A stretch of 64,000 nucleotides of DNA from Gluconacetobacter liquefaciens (GCF_003350405.1 NZ_QQAW01000006.1:186001-250000); one strand, 5' to 3'. Numbered from the stretch's first letter, positions 17,774-25,420 are shown. Notes: generated from the sequence alone by a model not told the origin. Program-made: numbers and translations.

Positions 17774-19228
17774 TCACTCCGCAGCCTGGGCGCACTGGGC
17801 CGCCCGGTTTTCCAGCCAGCGATGCATCTGCGCCGCCGCATCCCGTCCATCGCGTATCGCCCACACCACCAGGCTGGCCCCACGCACGATATCCCCCGCC
17901 GCGAACACGCCCGGCAGGCTGGTCATGAAACTCTCATGGTCAACCCGCAGCGTGCCCCAGCGCGACACGGCCAGATCCGGCTGGCCCCACAGGGTCGGCA
18001 GCGGCTCCGGGTCGAAGCCCAGCGCCTTGATCACAAGGTCGGCTTCCAGCACGAAGGCGCTGTCTTCCACCGGCTCCACCGACTGGCGGCCGCTGGCATC
18101 AGGCATGCCCAGCTTCATGCGCACGGCGCGCACGCCGCTGACGGTGTCATCCCCCAGAAACGCCTCGGGCGCCGCCAGCCAGACGAAGGACACACCTTCC
18201 TCCTCGGCGTTCTTCACCTCGCGGATCGAGCCGGGCATGTTCGCGCGGTCGCGGCGATAGAGGCATTTAACCGATTTCGCGCCCTGGCGAATGGCGGTGC
18301 GCACGCAATCCATCGCCGTGTCGCCACCGCCGATCACCACCACCGACTTGCCGGCTGCATTCAGCGCGCCGCTTTCCTCCGGGGCGAACTGGTCGCCGAG
18401 TGATAGCCGGTTGGACATCGTCAGATAATCCAGCGCCTTGACGATGCCACCCAGCCCCGCACCCGGCCCGCCGATATCGCGCGATTTGTACACGCCCGTG
18501 GCGATCAGCACCGCGTCATGCCGCGCCTGCAAGGTCGCGAAAGAGAGCGTGCCCGCACCGTCGCCGTCCGCGATGTCCACCCCGAGATGGAACTGAACGC
18601 CCGATTCCTCCAGATAGAGGTGACGGCGCGCGACGATGTCCTTTTCCAGCTTGAAGCCCGGAATGCCATAGATCATCAGGCCGCCGATCCGGTCGTACCG
18701 GTCATAGACATGCACCTGATAACCCTGCTGGCGAAACTGCATCGCCGCCGCCAGGCCGCCGGGGCCGGCACCGATGATGCCGATCGAGGTCTCGCGCTCG
18801 AAGGGCGGGCGGATCGGCTCGACCCAGCCGCTGGCGAAGGCGGTATCGGTAATGAAGCGTTCGACGGCGCCGATGGTGACGCTCTCGAACCCCTTCTCGA
18901 TCACGCAATTGCCTTCGCACAGCCGGTCCTGGGGGCAGATCCGGCCGCAGATCTCGGGAAAATTGTTGGTGGCGGAAGACAGCGCATATGCCTCCTCCAG
19001 CCGCCCTTCGGCCGTCATCTTCAGCCAGTCGGGAATGTTGTTGCCCAGCGGACAATGAACCGAGCAGAACGGCACGCCGCATTGCGAGCAGCGGCTGGCC
19101 TGCTGCTCCGCCTTCTCGACCGCGAATGCGCGATAGATCTCGTCGAAATCGCCGTTCCGCTCCACGGCCGGCCGCTTGTCGGGCTGGCTCTGCGGCACGG
19201 AGACGAATTTCAGCATGTGCTCGACCAT
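17774..19228 (-). CDS. gltD: Glutamate synthase (NADPH) small chain
   Basis: A 484-residue beta subunit that oxidises NADPH and passes electrons through FAD and 4Fe-4S clusters to GltB. The N-terminal cluster cysteines are in SRCSQCGVPFCSVHCPLGNN and CGRICPQDRLCEGNC. The FAD fold shows GIIGAGPGGLAAAM and the NADPH fold VVVIGGGDTAMDCVR. GVFAAGDIVRG closes the protein. A second ATG lies four codons in (MLKF). It is first in a gltD-gltB operon. An operator-like inverted repeat lies about 160 bases upstream. Confidence 0.95.
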   Translation of the reverse strand: MVEHMLKFVSVPQSQPDKRPAVERNGDFDEIYRAFAVEKAEQQASRCSQCGVPFCSVHCPLGNNIPDWLKMTAEGRLEEAYALSSATNNFPEICGRICPQDRLCEGNCVIEKGFESVTIGAVERFITDTAFASGWVEPIRPPFERETSIGIIGAGPGGLAAAMQFRQQGYQVHVYDRYDRIGGLMIYGIPGFKLEKDIVARRHLYLEESGVQFHLGVDIADGDGAGTLSFATLQARHDAVLIATGVYKSRDIGGPGAGLGGIVKALDYLTMSNRLSLGDQFAPEESGALNAAGKSVVVIGGGDTAMDCVRTAIRQGAKSVKCLYRRDRANMPGSIREVKNAEEEGVSFVWLAAPEAFLGDDTVSGVRAVRMKLGMPDASGRQSVEPVEDSAFVLEADLVIKALGFDPEPLPTLWGQPDLAVSRWGTLRVDHESFMTSLPGVFAAGDIVRGASLVVWAIRDGRDAAAQMHRWLENRAAQCAQAAE

Positions 19229-19433
19229 CGGTCCCCCCTGGATAACGCCCGACCGTCACCTGCGGTACGTTGTGTTGGCGGAACACCTACGCCAGACACA
19301 TCCAGCATAAAAGACAGCATTGCTGCCCTTTATGCCAAAAAGGCCGCTCGGGAGCCGTCCGGGAGAATGAATCATTCGGTCACATTGGTCCGATCCGGAC
19401 CAATTGACCATATAATGCTTTGAGCACGCTTGT
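19229..19433. promoter_or_regulatory. gltD upstream region with operator-like inverted repeat
   Basis: About 205 bases between gltD and the NDUFA9-like gene, both on the minus strand. A 9-base perfect inverted repeat, ATTGGTCCG-ATC-CGGACCAAT, sits at 19384-19404. It has the look of a dimeric regulator site. Whether it controls gltDB cannot be told from sequence. No RNA gene is visible. Confidence 0.4.
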
Positions 19434-20357
19434 TTATGTAATTTTATATCCGCTCAGATAGGACGGAACAATCATTTCCATCGACGCGGGTTGAATACCA
19501 AGCTGCTCCAGGCCGGGGGCGCCGTCGGCCGCCACATTGTCGCTCGCGAGCATCGCAAGCTGGTCGCGCGTCAGCATCCGTCCGGGCAGACGCTCCAGCC
19601 ACATGGCCTGCCACCAGGCCAGGGCCGGGGGCACCGCGATCACCAATCGGCGTCGGCCAACCGCCGCCACGATCAGCCGCGCGATCTCCTCCATTGTCCG
19701 AACCGCCGGGCCGCCGAATTCGAAGATCGCACCCTCCTGCCCGCTGGCCGCCACCAGACGCCGTATCCCTTCGGCCACGTCGGCGACATAGACCGGTTGC
19801 AGGCGCGTCCGCGCGCCATAGACCGGCACCACCGGGCTGAACCGCGCGAGCGTGGCGAAGAGAGTGGTGAAATGGTCTTCCGCCCCGAACAGGATGGACG
19901 GCCGCACGATCGTCGCTTCCGGCATTGCCCGCAGCACTGCTTCCTCGCCGGCCGCCTTGCTGCGGCCATAGGCCGAGCGGCTGTCCGGCGCTGCCCCGAT
20001 GGCCGAGACATGCACTAGCCGCTCCACGCCCGCCGACGCTGCCAGACGCGCTACCTGCGCGGCACCGTCCACATGCACGGCCTGGAACGTCGCCGGCCCG
20101 CGTTCGGCCAGGATTCCGACGAGGTTCACCACCACCCTGGCGCCTTCCACGACCGGCACCAGCGAGTCGTGATTCAGAATCGAGGCGCCCAGCGGCACGA
20201 TCTGCCCCACATCGCCCAGCGGGCGCAGCGATGCCGCCCGGTCGGCGCGCCGCGCGGCCACCCGCACCACATAGCCGTCTTCGGCCAGGCGACGCACCAC
20301 GTGGCGCCCCAGGAACCCTGAACCGCCGATTACCGCTGCCACTTTTCGCGTCGTCAT
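19434..20357 (-). CDS. Complex I NDUFA9-subunit-family NAD(P)-binding protein
   Basis: A 307-residue atypical short-chain dehydrogenase. It begins KVAAVIGGSGFLGRHVVRRL with the GGxGxxG dinucleotide-binding loop, then VVVNLVGILAERG, and HVSAIGAAPDSRSAYGRSKA with YGRSK in catalytic-pair position. The NLVGIL/GRSKA pattern matches the family related to mitochondrial complex I subunit NDUFA9, common in alphaproteobacteria. The precise function is unknown; it may bind NADPH in quinone-related metabolism. The ATG at 20357 begins exactly at the Rossmann strand. The frame continues upstream across the tRNA-Leu region, which is not credible. Confidence 0.85.
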   Translation of the reverse strand: MTTRKVAAVIGGSGFLGRHVVRRLAEDGYVVRVAARRADRAASLRPLGDVGQIVPLGASILNHDSLVPVVEGARVVVNLVGILAERGPATFQAVHVDGAAQVARLAASAGVERLVHVSAIGAAPDSRSAYGRSKAAGEEAVLRAMPEATIVRPSILFGAEDHFTTLFATLARFSPVVPVYGARTRLQPVYVADVAEGIRRLVAASGQEGAIFEFGGPAVRTMEEIARLIVAAVGRRRLVIAVPPALAWWQAMWLERLPGRMLTRDQLAMLASDNVAADGAPGLEQLGIQPASMEMIVPSYLSGYKIT

Positions 20358-20473
20358 GTCCCGCCCCTGCCCTGTTTTTTCCTCATCTCTAGCACAATGC
20401 CTGCCCCATGCGGCCGGACCCGCCCCTTCTCCCCACCCATGCAATAAAAACGACCCGAATCGTTCCCCCCATG

Positions 20474-20502
20474 TTGACCGCCCCCCATGGGCAGAGTAAA
20501 CG
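20474..20502 (+). promoter_or_regulatory. Promoter of tRNA-Leu copy 1
   Basis: TTGACC (20474-20479), 17 bases, TAAACG (20497-20502), ending 33 bases before the tRNA. The same -35, -10 and spacing occur before the second copy at 24349-24377, while the 17-base spacers differ. Conservation of only the functional elements supports the call. A small CCCCG-GAAA-CGGGG hairpin follows in both copies. Confidence 0.7.
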
Positions 20503-20535
20503 CCCTTCACCACCCCGGAAACGGGGAGCCTCTGT

Positions 20536-20622
20536 GCCCAGATGGCGGAATTGGTAGACGCGCAGGTTTCAGGTACCTGTGGCCGCAAGGTCGTGGAAGT
20601 TCGAGTCTTCTTCTGGGCACCA
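20536..20622 (+). tRNA. tRNA-Leu (CAG), copy 1
   Basis: An 87-base class II tRNA. The acceptor GCCCAGA pairs with TCTGGGC, followed by ACCA. The anticodon stem-loop CAGGT-TTCAGGT-ACCTG gives anticodon CAG, which reads CUG. The long variable arm and TTCGAGT T-loop are present, and CCA is encoded. It is identical to the copy at 24410-24496. An ATCCAT-TTCG-ATGGAT hairpin starts at its encoded CCA end and may terminate it. Confidence 0.97.
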
Positions 20623-20846
20623 TCCATTTCGATGGATCATGATCGACCCGTCACGGTATGACCGGTCGACCTCTCCCCCCTCCCCTGAATATCCGATGAT
20701 ATGCGGCGCATAGCATGCGCTATGGCGCGGCACAGTCATGTCCGCCCTCCATTCTGTCCGCGTATCCGCCCGAACAGCCTTATGATTTTGTTTACCCATC
20801 GGTGTTGTATCTAAAAAAACAACCGATCGCGGGCGGGTACTGGCTG

Positions 20847-22139
20847 ATGTTCGACCTCTCTTTTTCCGAACCTGCCGACCAGGCCGTATCGCCGCCGGAC
20901 GTGCCTGCCCCCGCACCCACGCCCTTTGCCCATGCCGCTGCCACGTCGCCGACGCAGAAGGGTGCCGAGGGGATCGTCTTCGATTTCAACCTGGGATGTC
21001 GCGTGCTGCTGCCCGTCAGGGAGGATGGACGCACATGGCACATCCGCCTGTCGGATCTGGATACCGGCAACATCCTGTTCGAACGGCGCGGCATGGAGAG
21101 CGGCCTGGTCCGCTCCAGCAAACGCTGGTACGTGCGCTTCGAGATTGAGGTCTGGGTGGAAGAGCCGGCCGGCGGCGACGAAACGCCGGTCTTGCGCCAT
21201 GCCATGGATCTGCGCGACCGGACCGTCCTGATCCAGTTCTCCGTCGGCACCCTTGGCGACACGCTGGCCTGGATGCCCTACGCCGCGCGATTCGCGGAAC
21301 GCCACGGCGCGCGCGTCATCTGCGCCCTGTCCGATCTGATCCGGCCGCTCTTCGAGACGGCCTATCCGCATATCCTCTTCGTCACACCGGAGGAACTCGG
21401 CCCGCGGGAAATCATGCAGTCCGCCTATGCCACCTATTATCTCGGGCTTTTCTTCGACGATGCGGCGCGTGACTGGCATCCGATCGATTTCCGCCATGTC
21501 GGCCTGCACAAGACGGCGGCCTATATCCTGGGGGTCAGCCCGGAGGAGGAACCGGCCAGGATCGCGTTCGCCGACCCCGGCCGGCCGCTGGCCGAGCCCT
21601 ATGTCTGCATCGCGGTCCAGGCATCGTCCCAATGTAAATACTGGAACAACCCGTTCGGGTGGGCGGAGGTCATCGCCTGGCTGAAGGAGCGGGGCTATCG
21701 CGTCGTGTGCATCGACCGCAAACCCGTCCACGGCACCGGCCTGGTGTGGAACCACATCCCCTTCGGCGTCGAGGACCAGACGGGCGACCGCCCGCTGACC
21801 GAGCGCGCGTGGTGGCTGAAACATGCGGCACTGTTCATCGGCGGCAGTTCCGGCCTAGCCTGGCTGGCCTGGTCCGCCGGATGTCCGGTGACGATGATTT
21901 CGGGCTTCACGCATCCCGACAACGAATTCGCGACGCCGGGCCGCATCATCAACTGGCACACCTGCAACGCCTGCTGGAACGACCCCCGCGAACGGTTCGA
22001 CCATCAGGACTTCCTGTGGTGTCCGCGACATCGCGGCACGGACCGCCAGTTCGAATGCACCCGGCTTATCCCGTCGGCTTACGTGATCCGGGTGATCGAG
22101 CGGCTTCTCTCGCCCGGACCACGCAAACCCACCGAATGA
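20847..22139 (+). CDS. Autotransporter strand-loop-strand O-heptosyltransferase (TibC/Aah family)
   Basis: A 430-residue cytoplasmic glycosyltransferase. After a Pro/Ala-rich lead comes GIVFDFNLGCRVLLP and HIRLSDLDTGNILFERRG, then a GT9-like body with QFSVGTLGDTLAWMPYAARF, HVGLHKTAAYILG and FIGGSSGLAWLAWSAGCPV. The C-terminal tail has four cysteines at about 373, 376, 392 and 404 (TCNACWND, LWCPRHRG, FECTRLI). These match the iron-binding finger of the TibC/Aah family. That family transfers heptose from ADP-heptose to Ser residues of strand-loop-strand passenger repeats. The ATG at 20847 is chosen to match family length; the frame opens at 20715. The next gene, 18 bases downstream, encodes such repeats. 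Confidence 0.88.
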   Translation: MFDLSFSEPADQAVSPPDVPAPAPTPFAHAAATSPTQKGAEGIVFDFNLGCRVLLPVREDGRTWHIRLSDLDTGNILFERRGMESGLVRSSKRWYVRFEIEVWVEEPAGGDETPVLRHAMDLRDRTVLIQFSVGTLGDTLAWMPYAARFAERHGARVICALSDLIRPLFETAYPHILFVTPEELGPREIMQSAYATYYLGLFFDDAARDWHPIDFRHVGLHKTAAYILGVSPEEEPARIAFADPGRPLAEPYVCIAVQASSQCKYWNNPFGWAEVIAWLKERGYRVVCIDRKPVHGTGLVWNHIPFGVEDQTGDRPLTERAWWLKHAALFIGGSSGLAWLAWSAGCPVTMISGFTHPDNEFATPGRIINWHTCNACWNDPRERFDHQDFLWCPRHRGTDRQFECTRLIPSAYVIRVIERLLSPGPRKPTE

Positions 22140-22157
22140 TGAAAGGCGGAACCGGCC

Positions 22158-22334
22158 ATGGCTACCGTATCCTCGACAGTCCCCCTGCCTCCTCCGACGA
22201 TCACCAATACCGCCACGACCATTTTGGGCGGGACGTGGACCGCGTCGCTCAATACCGGCGGCGTCACCGTCTATACCAGCGGTTCCGCCACCATCAGCGG
22301 TCCGGTCAATCTATGGGGGGGGCGCCATCCTTAA
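22158..22334 (+). CDS. 5' fragment of repeat-Hint surface protein (frameshifted)
   Basis: The ATG at 22158 has AAAGGCGG upstream and follows the heptosyltransferase stop by 18 bases. It encodes MATVSSTVPLPPPTITNTAT and continues as the first strand-loop-strand repeat. After NLWGG the frame reads RHP and stops at 22332-22334. Removing one G from the G8 run at 22315-22322 would join it to the 22336-24297 frame and give a 712-residue protein. No classical signal peptide is visible. This is the true N-terminus of the next entry, currently out of frame. Confidence 0.8.
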   Translation: MATVSSTVPLPPPTITNTATTILGGTWTASLNTGGVTVYTSGSATISGPVNLWGGRHP

Positions 22335-23256
22335 CGTGACCAGCGGCGCCGTCGTCTCCGGCCTCACCGCTGTCGCCGCCTACGGCGGGGTCGCCGCGAC
22401 GATCAATGTCAGCGCCGGCGGTACCATCGAGAATTCCTATACCGCCAACGGCTATCTCAACGTCTATTCGGGTGGCATCACACAGGACAATACCTACGAA
22501 TCGGAGGTCACCACCATCTATGCCGGCGGTTCGTCCACCAGGGACATCTTCACCGAATCCTACACCTCCGGCACGACCTCCGGCACGCTCAACGGCACTG
22601 CTTTCACCGGTGGCGACGGAGGCAGCTACATCATCGTCAATTCCGGCGGCAGCATCACCGACCCCACCGTCGCCAACCAGGCCCTGACGGTCAACAAGGG
22701 GGCTTCCTACGAGTCCGCGACCACGCCGGCCGCGCCTCCAGCGATCACCAATACGGCCACGACCATTTCAGGCGGGCCGTGGACCGCGTCGCTCAATGCC
22801 AGCGGCGTCACCGTCTATACCAGCGGTTCCACAACCGTCAGCGGTCCGGTCAATCTGTGGAGCGGCTCCACCCTCAACGTGACCAGCGGCGCCGTCGTCT
22901 CCGGCCTCACCGCCGTCGCCGCCTACGGCAATGTCGGCCCGACAATCAATGTCAGCGCCGGCGGCACCATCGAGAATTCCTATACCGCAAACGGCTACCT
23001 CAACGTCTATTCGGGTGGCGTCACACAGAACAACACCTACGAATCGGAAGTCACCACCATCTATGCCGGTGGCTCTTCCACCAACGACGTCTTCACCGAA
23101 TCCTACACTTCCGGCTGGACGACCGGCACGCTCAACGGCAGCGCCTTCGCCGGCGGCGATGGCACTGCCAGCGTCACCGTCAATTCCGGCGGCAGCATCA
23201 CCGCCCCCAGCGTCGTCAACCAGACCCTGACGGTCAACAAGGGCGCCGCCTACGAA
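22200..23256 (+). repeat. Tandem duplication of a 181-codon passenger unit
   Basis: Unit 1 spans 22200-22743 and unit 2 22744-23256. They encode nearly the same residues (ITNTATTI... to LTVNKGA(S/A)YE), differing at scattered positions. Repeat 1 carries the extra G. DNA identity is high enough for recombination to add or remove units. The unit is itself made of shorter strand-loop-strand motifs of roughly 20 residues. Confidence 0.85.
22315..22322 (+). other. G8 homopolymer carrying a +1 frameshift
   Basis: Eight consecutive Gs within repeat 1. Seven are required for an open frame. Repeat 2 has TGGAGCGGCTCC at the same place and no homopolymer. The distance between equivalent points of the two repeats is 544 bases (22200 to 22744), one more than 181 codons, which confirms an inserted base. 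Poly-G runs of this size are typical slipped-strand contingency sites; a sequencing error is the alternative. Confidence 0.8.
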
Positions 23257-24297
23257 GCGTGCTTCCTGGCCGGCACCATGATCCGGACGCCGACCGGCGA
23301 CGTCGCGGTGGAAGAGCTTTCGACCGGCGACACCATCCTGGCCTATGTCGACGGCCAGCCGGTCGCGCGCACGATCGTCTGGGCCGGCATGGCGCGCGTC
23401 CATGTCCGCCCGCGGCCGGCCGGGGACGAAGCCGGCTGGCCCCTGCGCATCGTGAAGGACGCCTTCGCCGACGGCGTGCCTTACAAGGACATGCTGATCA
23501 CCTCGGAACATTGCCTGTTCTTCAACGGCGCGTTCGTGCCGGCGCGCATGCTGGCAAACGGACAATCGATCTTCTACGACCGCTCCATCCCCGCCTATGC
23601 CTATTACCATATCGAGACCGAGGACCATGCCATCGTCATGGCCGACGGCGTGCTGACCGAGAGCTATCTGGATACCGGAAACCGCCAGGCCTTCCGGCAG
23701 CACGGGCGGGTCGCCAGCCTGGCCCCCGACCGCGCCCTGACCTGGAATGACGCGGCCTGCCCGCTGGATGTCAGCCGCCCCTTCGTCGAACCCCTGTTCC
23801 GGCGGATCGCGGCCCGCGCCGCGCAGATCGGCGCGCCGACGCGCGAGCCGGACCATGCCCTCACCGACGACACGGACCTGCATCTGGTCACCGGCACGGG
23901 CGCCATCATCCGGCCCGTCCGCCAGAACGGCGAGCACGTCCTGTTCATGCTCCCCGCCGACATCCAGGAGGTCCGCATCGTCTCGCGCACCAGCAGGCCC
24001 AGCGACGTCATCGGTCCCTTCGTCGACGACCGCCGCCATCTGGGCGTCCTGATCGGCGATATCACGCTCTTCGAAGGCAGCCACTCGACCGCTCTGACCG
24101 CCCATCTGAGCGCGAACGAACGGCATGGCTGGACCACGTCGTGGCAGGACAGGCTGCGCTGGACCACAGGGAACGCCACCCTGCCGCTCGGCGCACGTCG
24201 ATCGGATCGCATGGCGCTGCTGGCGCTGGAGGTCAGGGCGGGCGGCCCTTACATCGTCTCCGGGACCGATGCGGACGCCGTCGCCCGCATCGCCTGA
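22336..24297 (+). CDS. Strand-loop-strand passenger-repeat protein with Hint domain (main body, out of frame with its start)
   Basis: 653 residues from a GTG at 22336 that has no ribosome binding site, so it is probably not a natural start. Residues 1-307 hold the rest of passenger repeat 1 and all of repeat 2 (GGTIENSYTANGYLNVYSGG, TTIYAGGSST, VNSGGSIT, ALTVNKGASYE), the AIDA/TibA-type acceptor of O-heptose. A Hint_2-type domain starts at Cys309 (CFLAGTMIRTPTGDVAVEEL). It has LITSEHCLFFNGAFVPARML and YYHIETEDHAIVMADGVLTE. About 200 C-terminal residues follow, with no membrane barrel. Hint domains of this class are self-processing. The joined protein would be 712 residues with the Hint Cys at about 368. 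It is likely a surface or secreted adhesin. Confidence 0.85.
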   Translation: MTSGAVVSGLTAVAAYGGVAATINVSAGGTIENSYTANGYLNVYSGGITQDNTYESEVTTIYAGGSSTRDIFTESYTSGTTSGTLNGTAFTGGDGGSYIIVNSGGSITDPTVANQALTVNKGASYESATTPAAPPAITNTATTISGGPWTASLNASGVTVYTSGSTTVSGPVNLWSGSTLNVTSGAVVSGLTAVAAYGNVGPTINVSAGGTIENSYTANGYLNVYSGGVTQNNTYESEVTTIYAGGSSTNDVFTESYTSGWTTGTLNGSAFAGGDGTASVTVNSGGSITAPSVVNQTLTVNKGAAYEACFLAGTMIRTPTGDVAVEELSTGDTILAYVDGQPVARTIVWAGMARVHVRPRPAGDEAGWPLRIVKDAFADGVPYKDMLITSEHCLFFNGAFVPARMLANGQSIFYDRSIPAYAYYHIETEDHAIVMADGVLTESYLDTGNRQAFRQHGRVASLAPDRALTWNDAACPLDVSRPFVEPLFRRIAARAAQIGAPTREPDHALTDDTDLHLVTGTGAIIRPVRQNGEHVLFMLPADIQEVRIVSRTSRPSDVIGPFVDDRRHLGVLIGDITLFEGSHSTALTAHLSANERHGWTTSWQDRLRWTTGNATLPLGARRSDRMALLALEVRAGGPYIVSGTDADAVARIA

Positions 24298-24335
24298 CGG
24301 ATCGGCGGGGCGGCGTCATGCCCTGTAAAGAATTA

Positions 24336-24368
24336 TGAACATACGGAGTTGACCGCTCCGTATGTTCA
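24336..24368 (+). terminator. 13-bp stem hairpin after the Hint gene, enclosing the tRNA -35 box
   Basis: TGAACATACGGAG (24336-24348) pairs perfectly with 24356-24368 around a seven-base loop TTGACCG. The hairpin lies 38 bases after the adhesin stop. It has no T-run, but is the only candidate terminator for the cassette. The loop is also the -35 element of the tRNA-Leu copy 2 promoter, so the palindrome could equally be an operator. Confidence 0.5.
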
Positions 24369-24377
24369 GGTTAAACG
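24349..24377 (+). promoter_or_regulatory. Promoter of tRNA-Leu copy 2
   Basis: TTGACC (24349-24354), 17 bases, TAAACG (24372-24377). It is identical in boxes and spacing to the promoter of copy 1. The conserved CCCCG-GAAA-CGGGG hairpin and flanking CCTCACCAC follow before the tRNA. Confidence 0.7.
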
Positions 24378-24409
24378 CCCTCACCACCCCGGAAACGGGG
24401 GCCTTCTAA

Positions 24410-24496
24410 GCCCAGATGGCGGAATTGGTAGACGCGCAGGTTTCAGGTACCTGTGGCCGCAAGGTCGTGGAAGTTCGAGTCTTCTTCTGGGCACCA
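24410..24496 (+). tRNA. tRNA-Leu (CAG), copy 2
   Basis: 87 bases, identical over the whole tRNA to 20536-20622, including anticodon CAG and encoded CCA. Upstream similarity extends about 60 bases through the promoter. Downstream similarity ends right after CCAT. With copy 1 it forms a direct repeat bracketing the heptosyltransferase/adhesin cassette. Confidence 0.97.
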
Positions 24497-24720
24497 TCTC
24501 TTCAGCCGGATCAGGCATTGCCCGCTCGGGCGACATAAGAGCCTTCGGGCAACTGATCGGCATCCCTCTCGCGCAACGGCGCTTCCGATATTATATGTCC
24601 GTCACTGCACCGGCCTCCGCTCATGACGGCGTGTCGGCGCGGACATGCGTCTTGTGGGTTGGGAATCATGGACTGTCCTTTCATTTTTGGTCGTTACGCC
24701 TGCATTGTGGGGATTTACGC

Positions 24721-25350
24721 ATGATTGCCACCGCGCCCACGATCTATCTGCATCGCGGCGACCTGCCTGCCGACGTGACCTTTCACGGCCCGATCGCCGT
24801 CGATACCGAGGCGATGGGATTGAAACCGCATCGCGACCGCCTGTGCCTGGTGCAGATCTCGGCCGGAGACAACGCCGCCCATCTGGTGCAGATCCTGCCC
24901 GGCACCCCCAGCCCCAACCTTGCCCGGCTGATGGCCGACCCCGCCATCACCAAGCTGATGCATTTCGCGCGGTTCGACGTGGCGATCCTTCAGCACACGC
25001 TCGGCGTCACCGTCGCCCCGGTCATCTGCACCAAGATTGCCTCCAAACTGGTCCGCACCTTCACCGACCGCCACGGACTGGCGCAGCTCTGCCGCGAATT
25101 GCTGGGGGTGGACCTGAGCAAGCAGCAGCAGACATCCGACTGGGGTGCGCCGGACCTGACGCCCGAGCAGAAAGTCTACGCCGCATCGGACGTGCTGTAT
25201 CTGCATGCGCTCTGGGCCAGACTGGAAGCGCTTCTGCACCGCGAGGGCCGACGCGACCTGGCCCAGGCCTGCTACGATTTTCTGCCCGCCCGTGCGCGGC
25301 TGGACCTGCTGGGATACGAAGAGCCGGACATCTTCGCCCACCGGGCATGA
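24721..25350 (+). CDS. Ribonuclease D-like 3'-5' exonuclease (single catalytic domain)
   Basis: 209 residues. The DEDD exonuclease motifs are visible: IAVDTEAMGLKPHRDRLCLV (first Asp-Glu), LMHFARFDVAIL (second Asp), and YAASDVLYLHALW (last Asp with the Tyr). The two C-terminal HRDC domains of full RNase D are absent, a common form in alphaproteobacteria. Such enzymes trim 3' ends of tRNA precursors and other structured RNAs. The ATG at 24721 begins just before the exonuclease strand. The frame otherwise opens inside the tRNA and is ignored. Confidence 0.9.
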   Translation: MIATAPTIYLHRGDLPADVTFHGPIAVDTEAMGLKPHRDRLCLVQISAGDNAAHLVQILPGTPSPNLARLMADPAITKLMHFARFDVAILQHTLGVTVAPVICTKIASKLVRTFTDRHGLAQLCRELLGVDLSKQQQTSDWGAPDLTPEQKVYAASDVLYLHALWARLEALLHREGRRDLAQACYDFLPARARLDLLGYEEPDIFAHRA

Positions 25351-25420
25351 CGCCCCTTTCCCCCGCGCGCTCCATCGTTCCGTTTGACCTGGACCGCCGC
25401 CATGGCAATACACCTCTGGC

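Noticed and set aside
14553-18260. 1235-codon plus-strand open frame opposite gltB and part of gltD
   Set aside because: It is the antisense of well-conserved genes; high GC keeps the reverse frame open. The protein has no recognisable domains and is Arg/His/Gln-rich.
22336-22338. GTG as a natural start for the Hint-domain protein
   Set aside because: No ribosome binding site, and it would begin mid-repeat; the ATG at 22158 with a frameshift explains the repeat structure.
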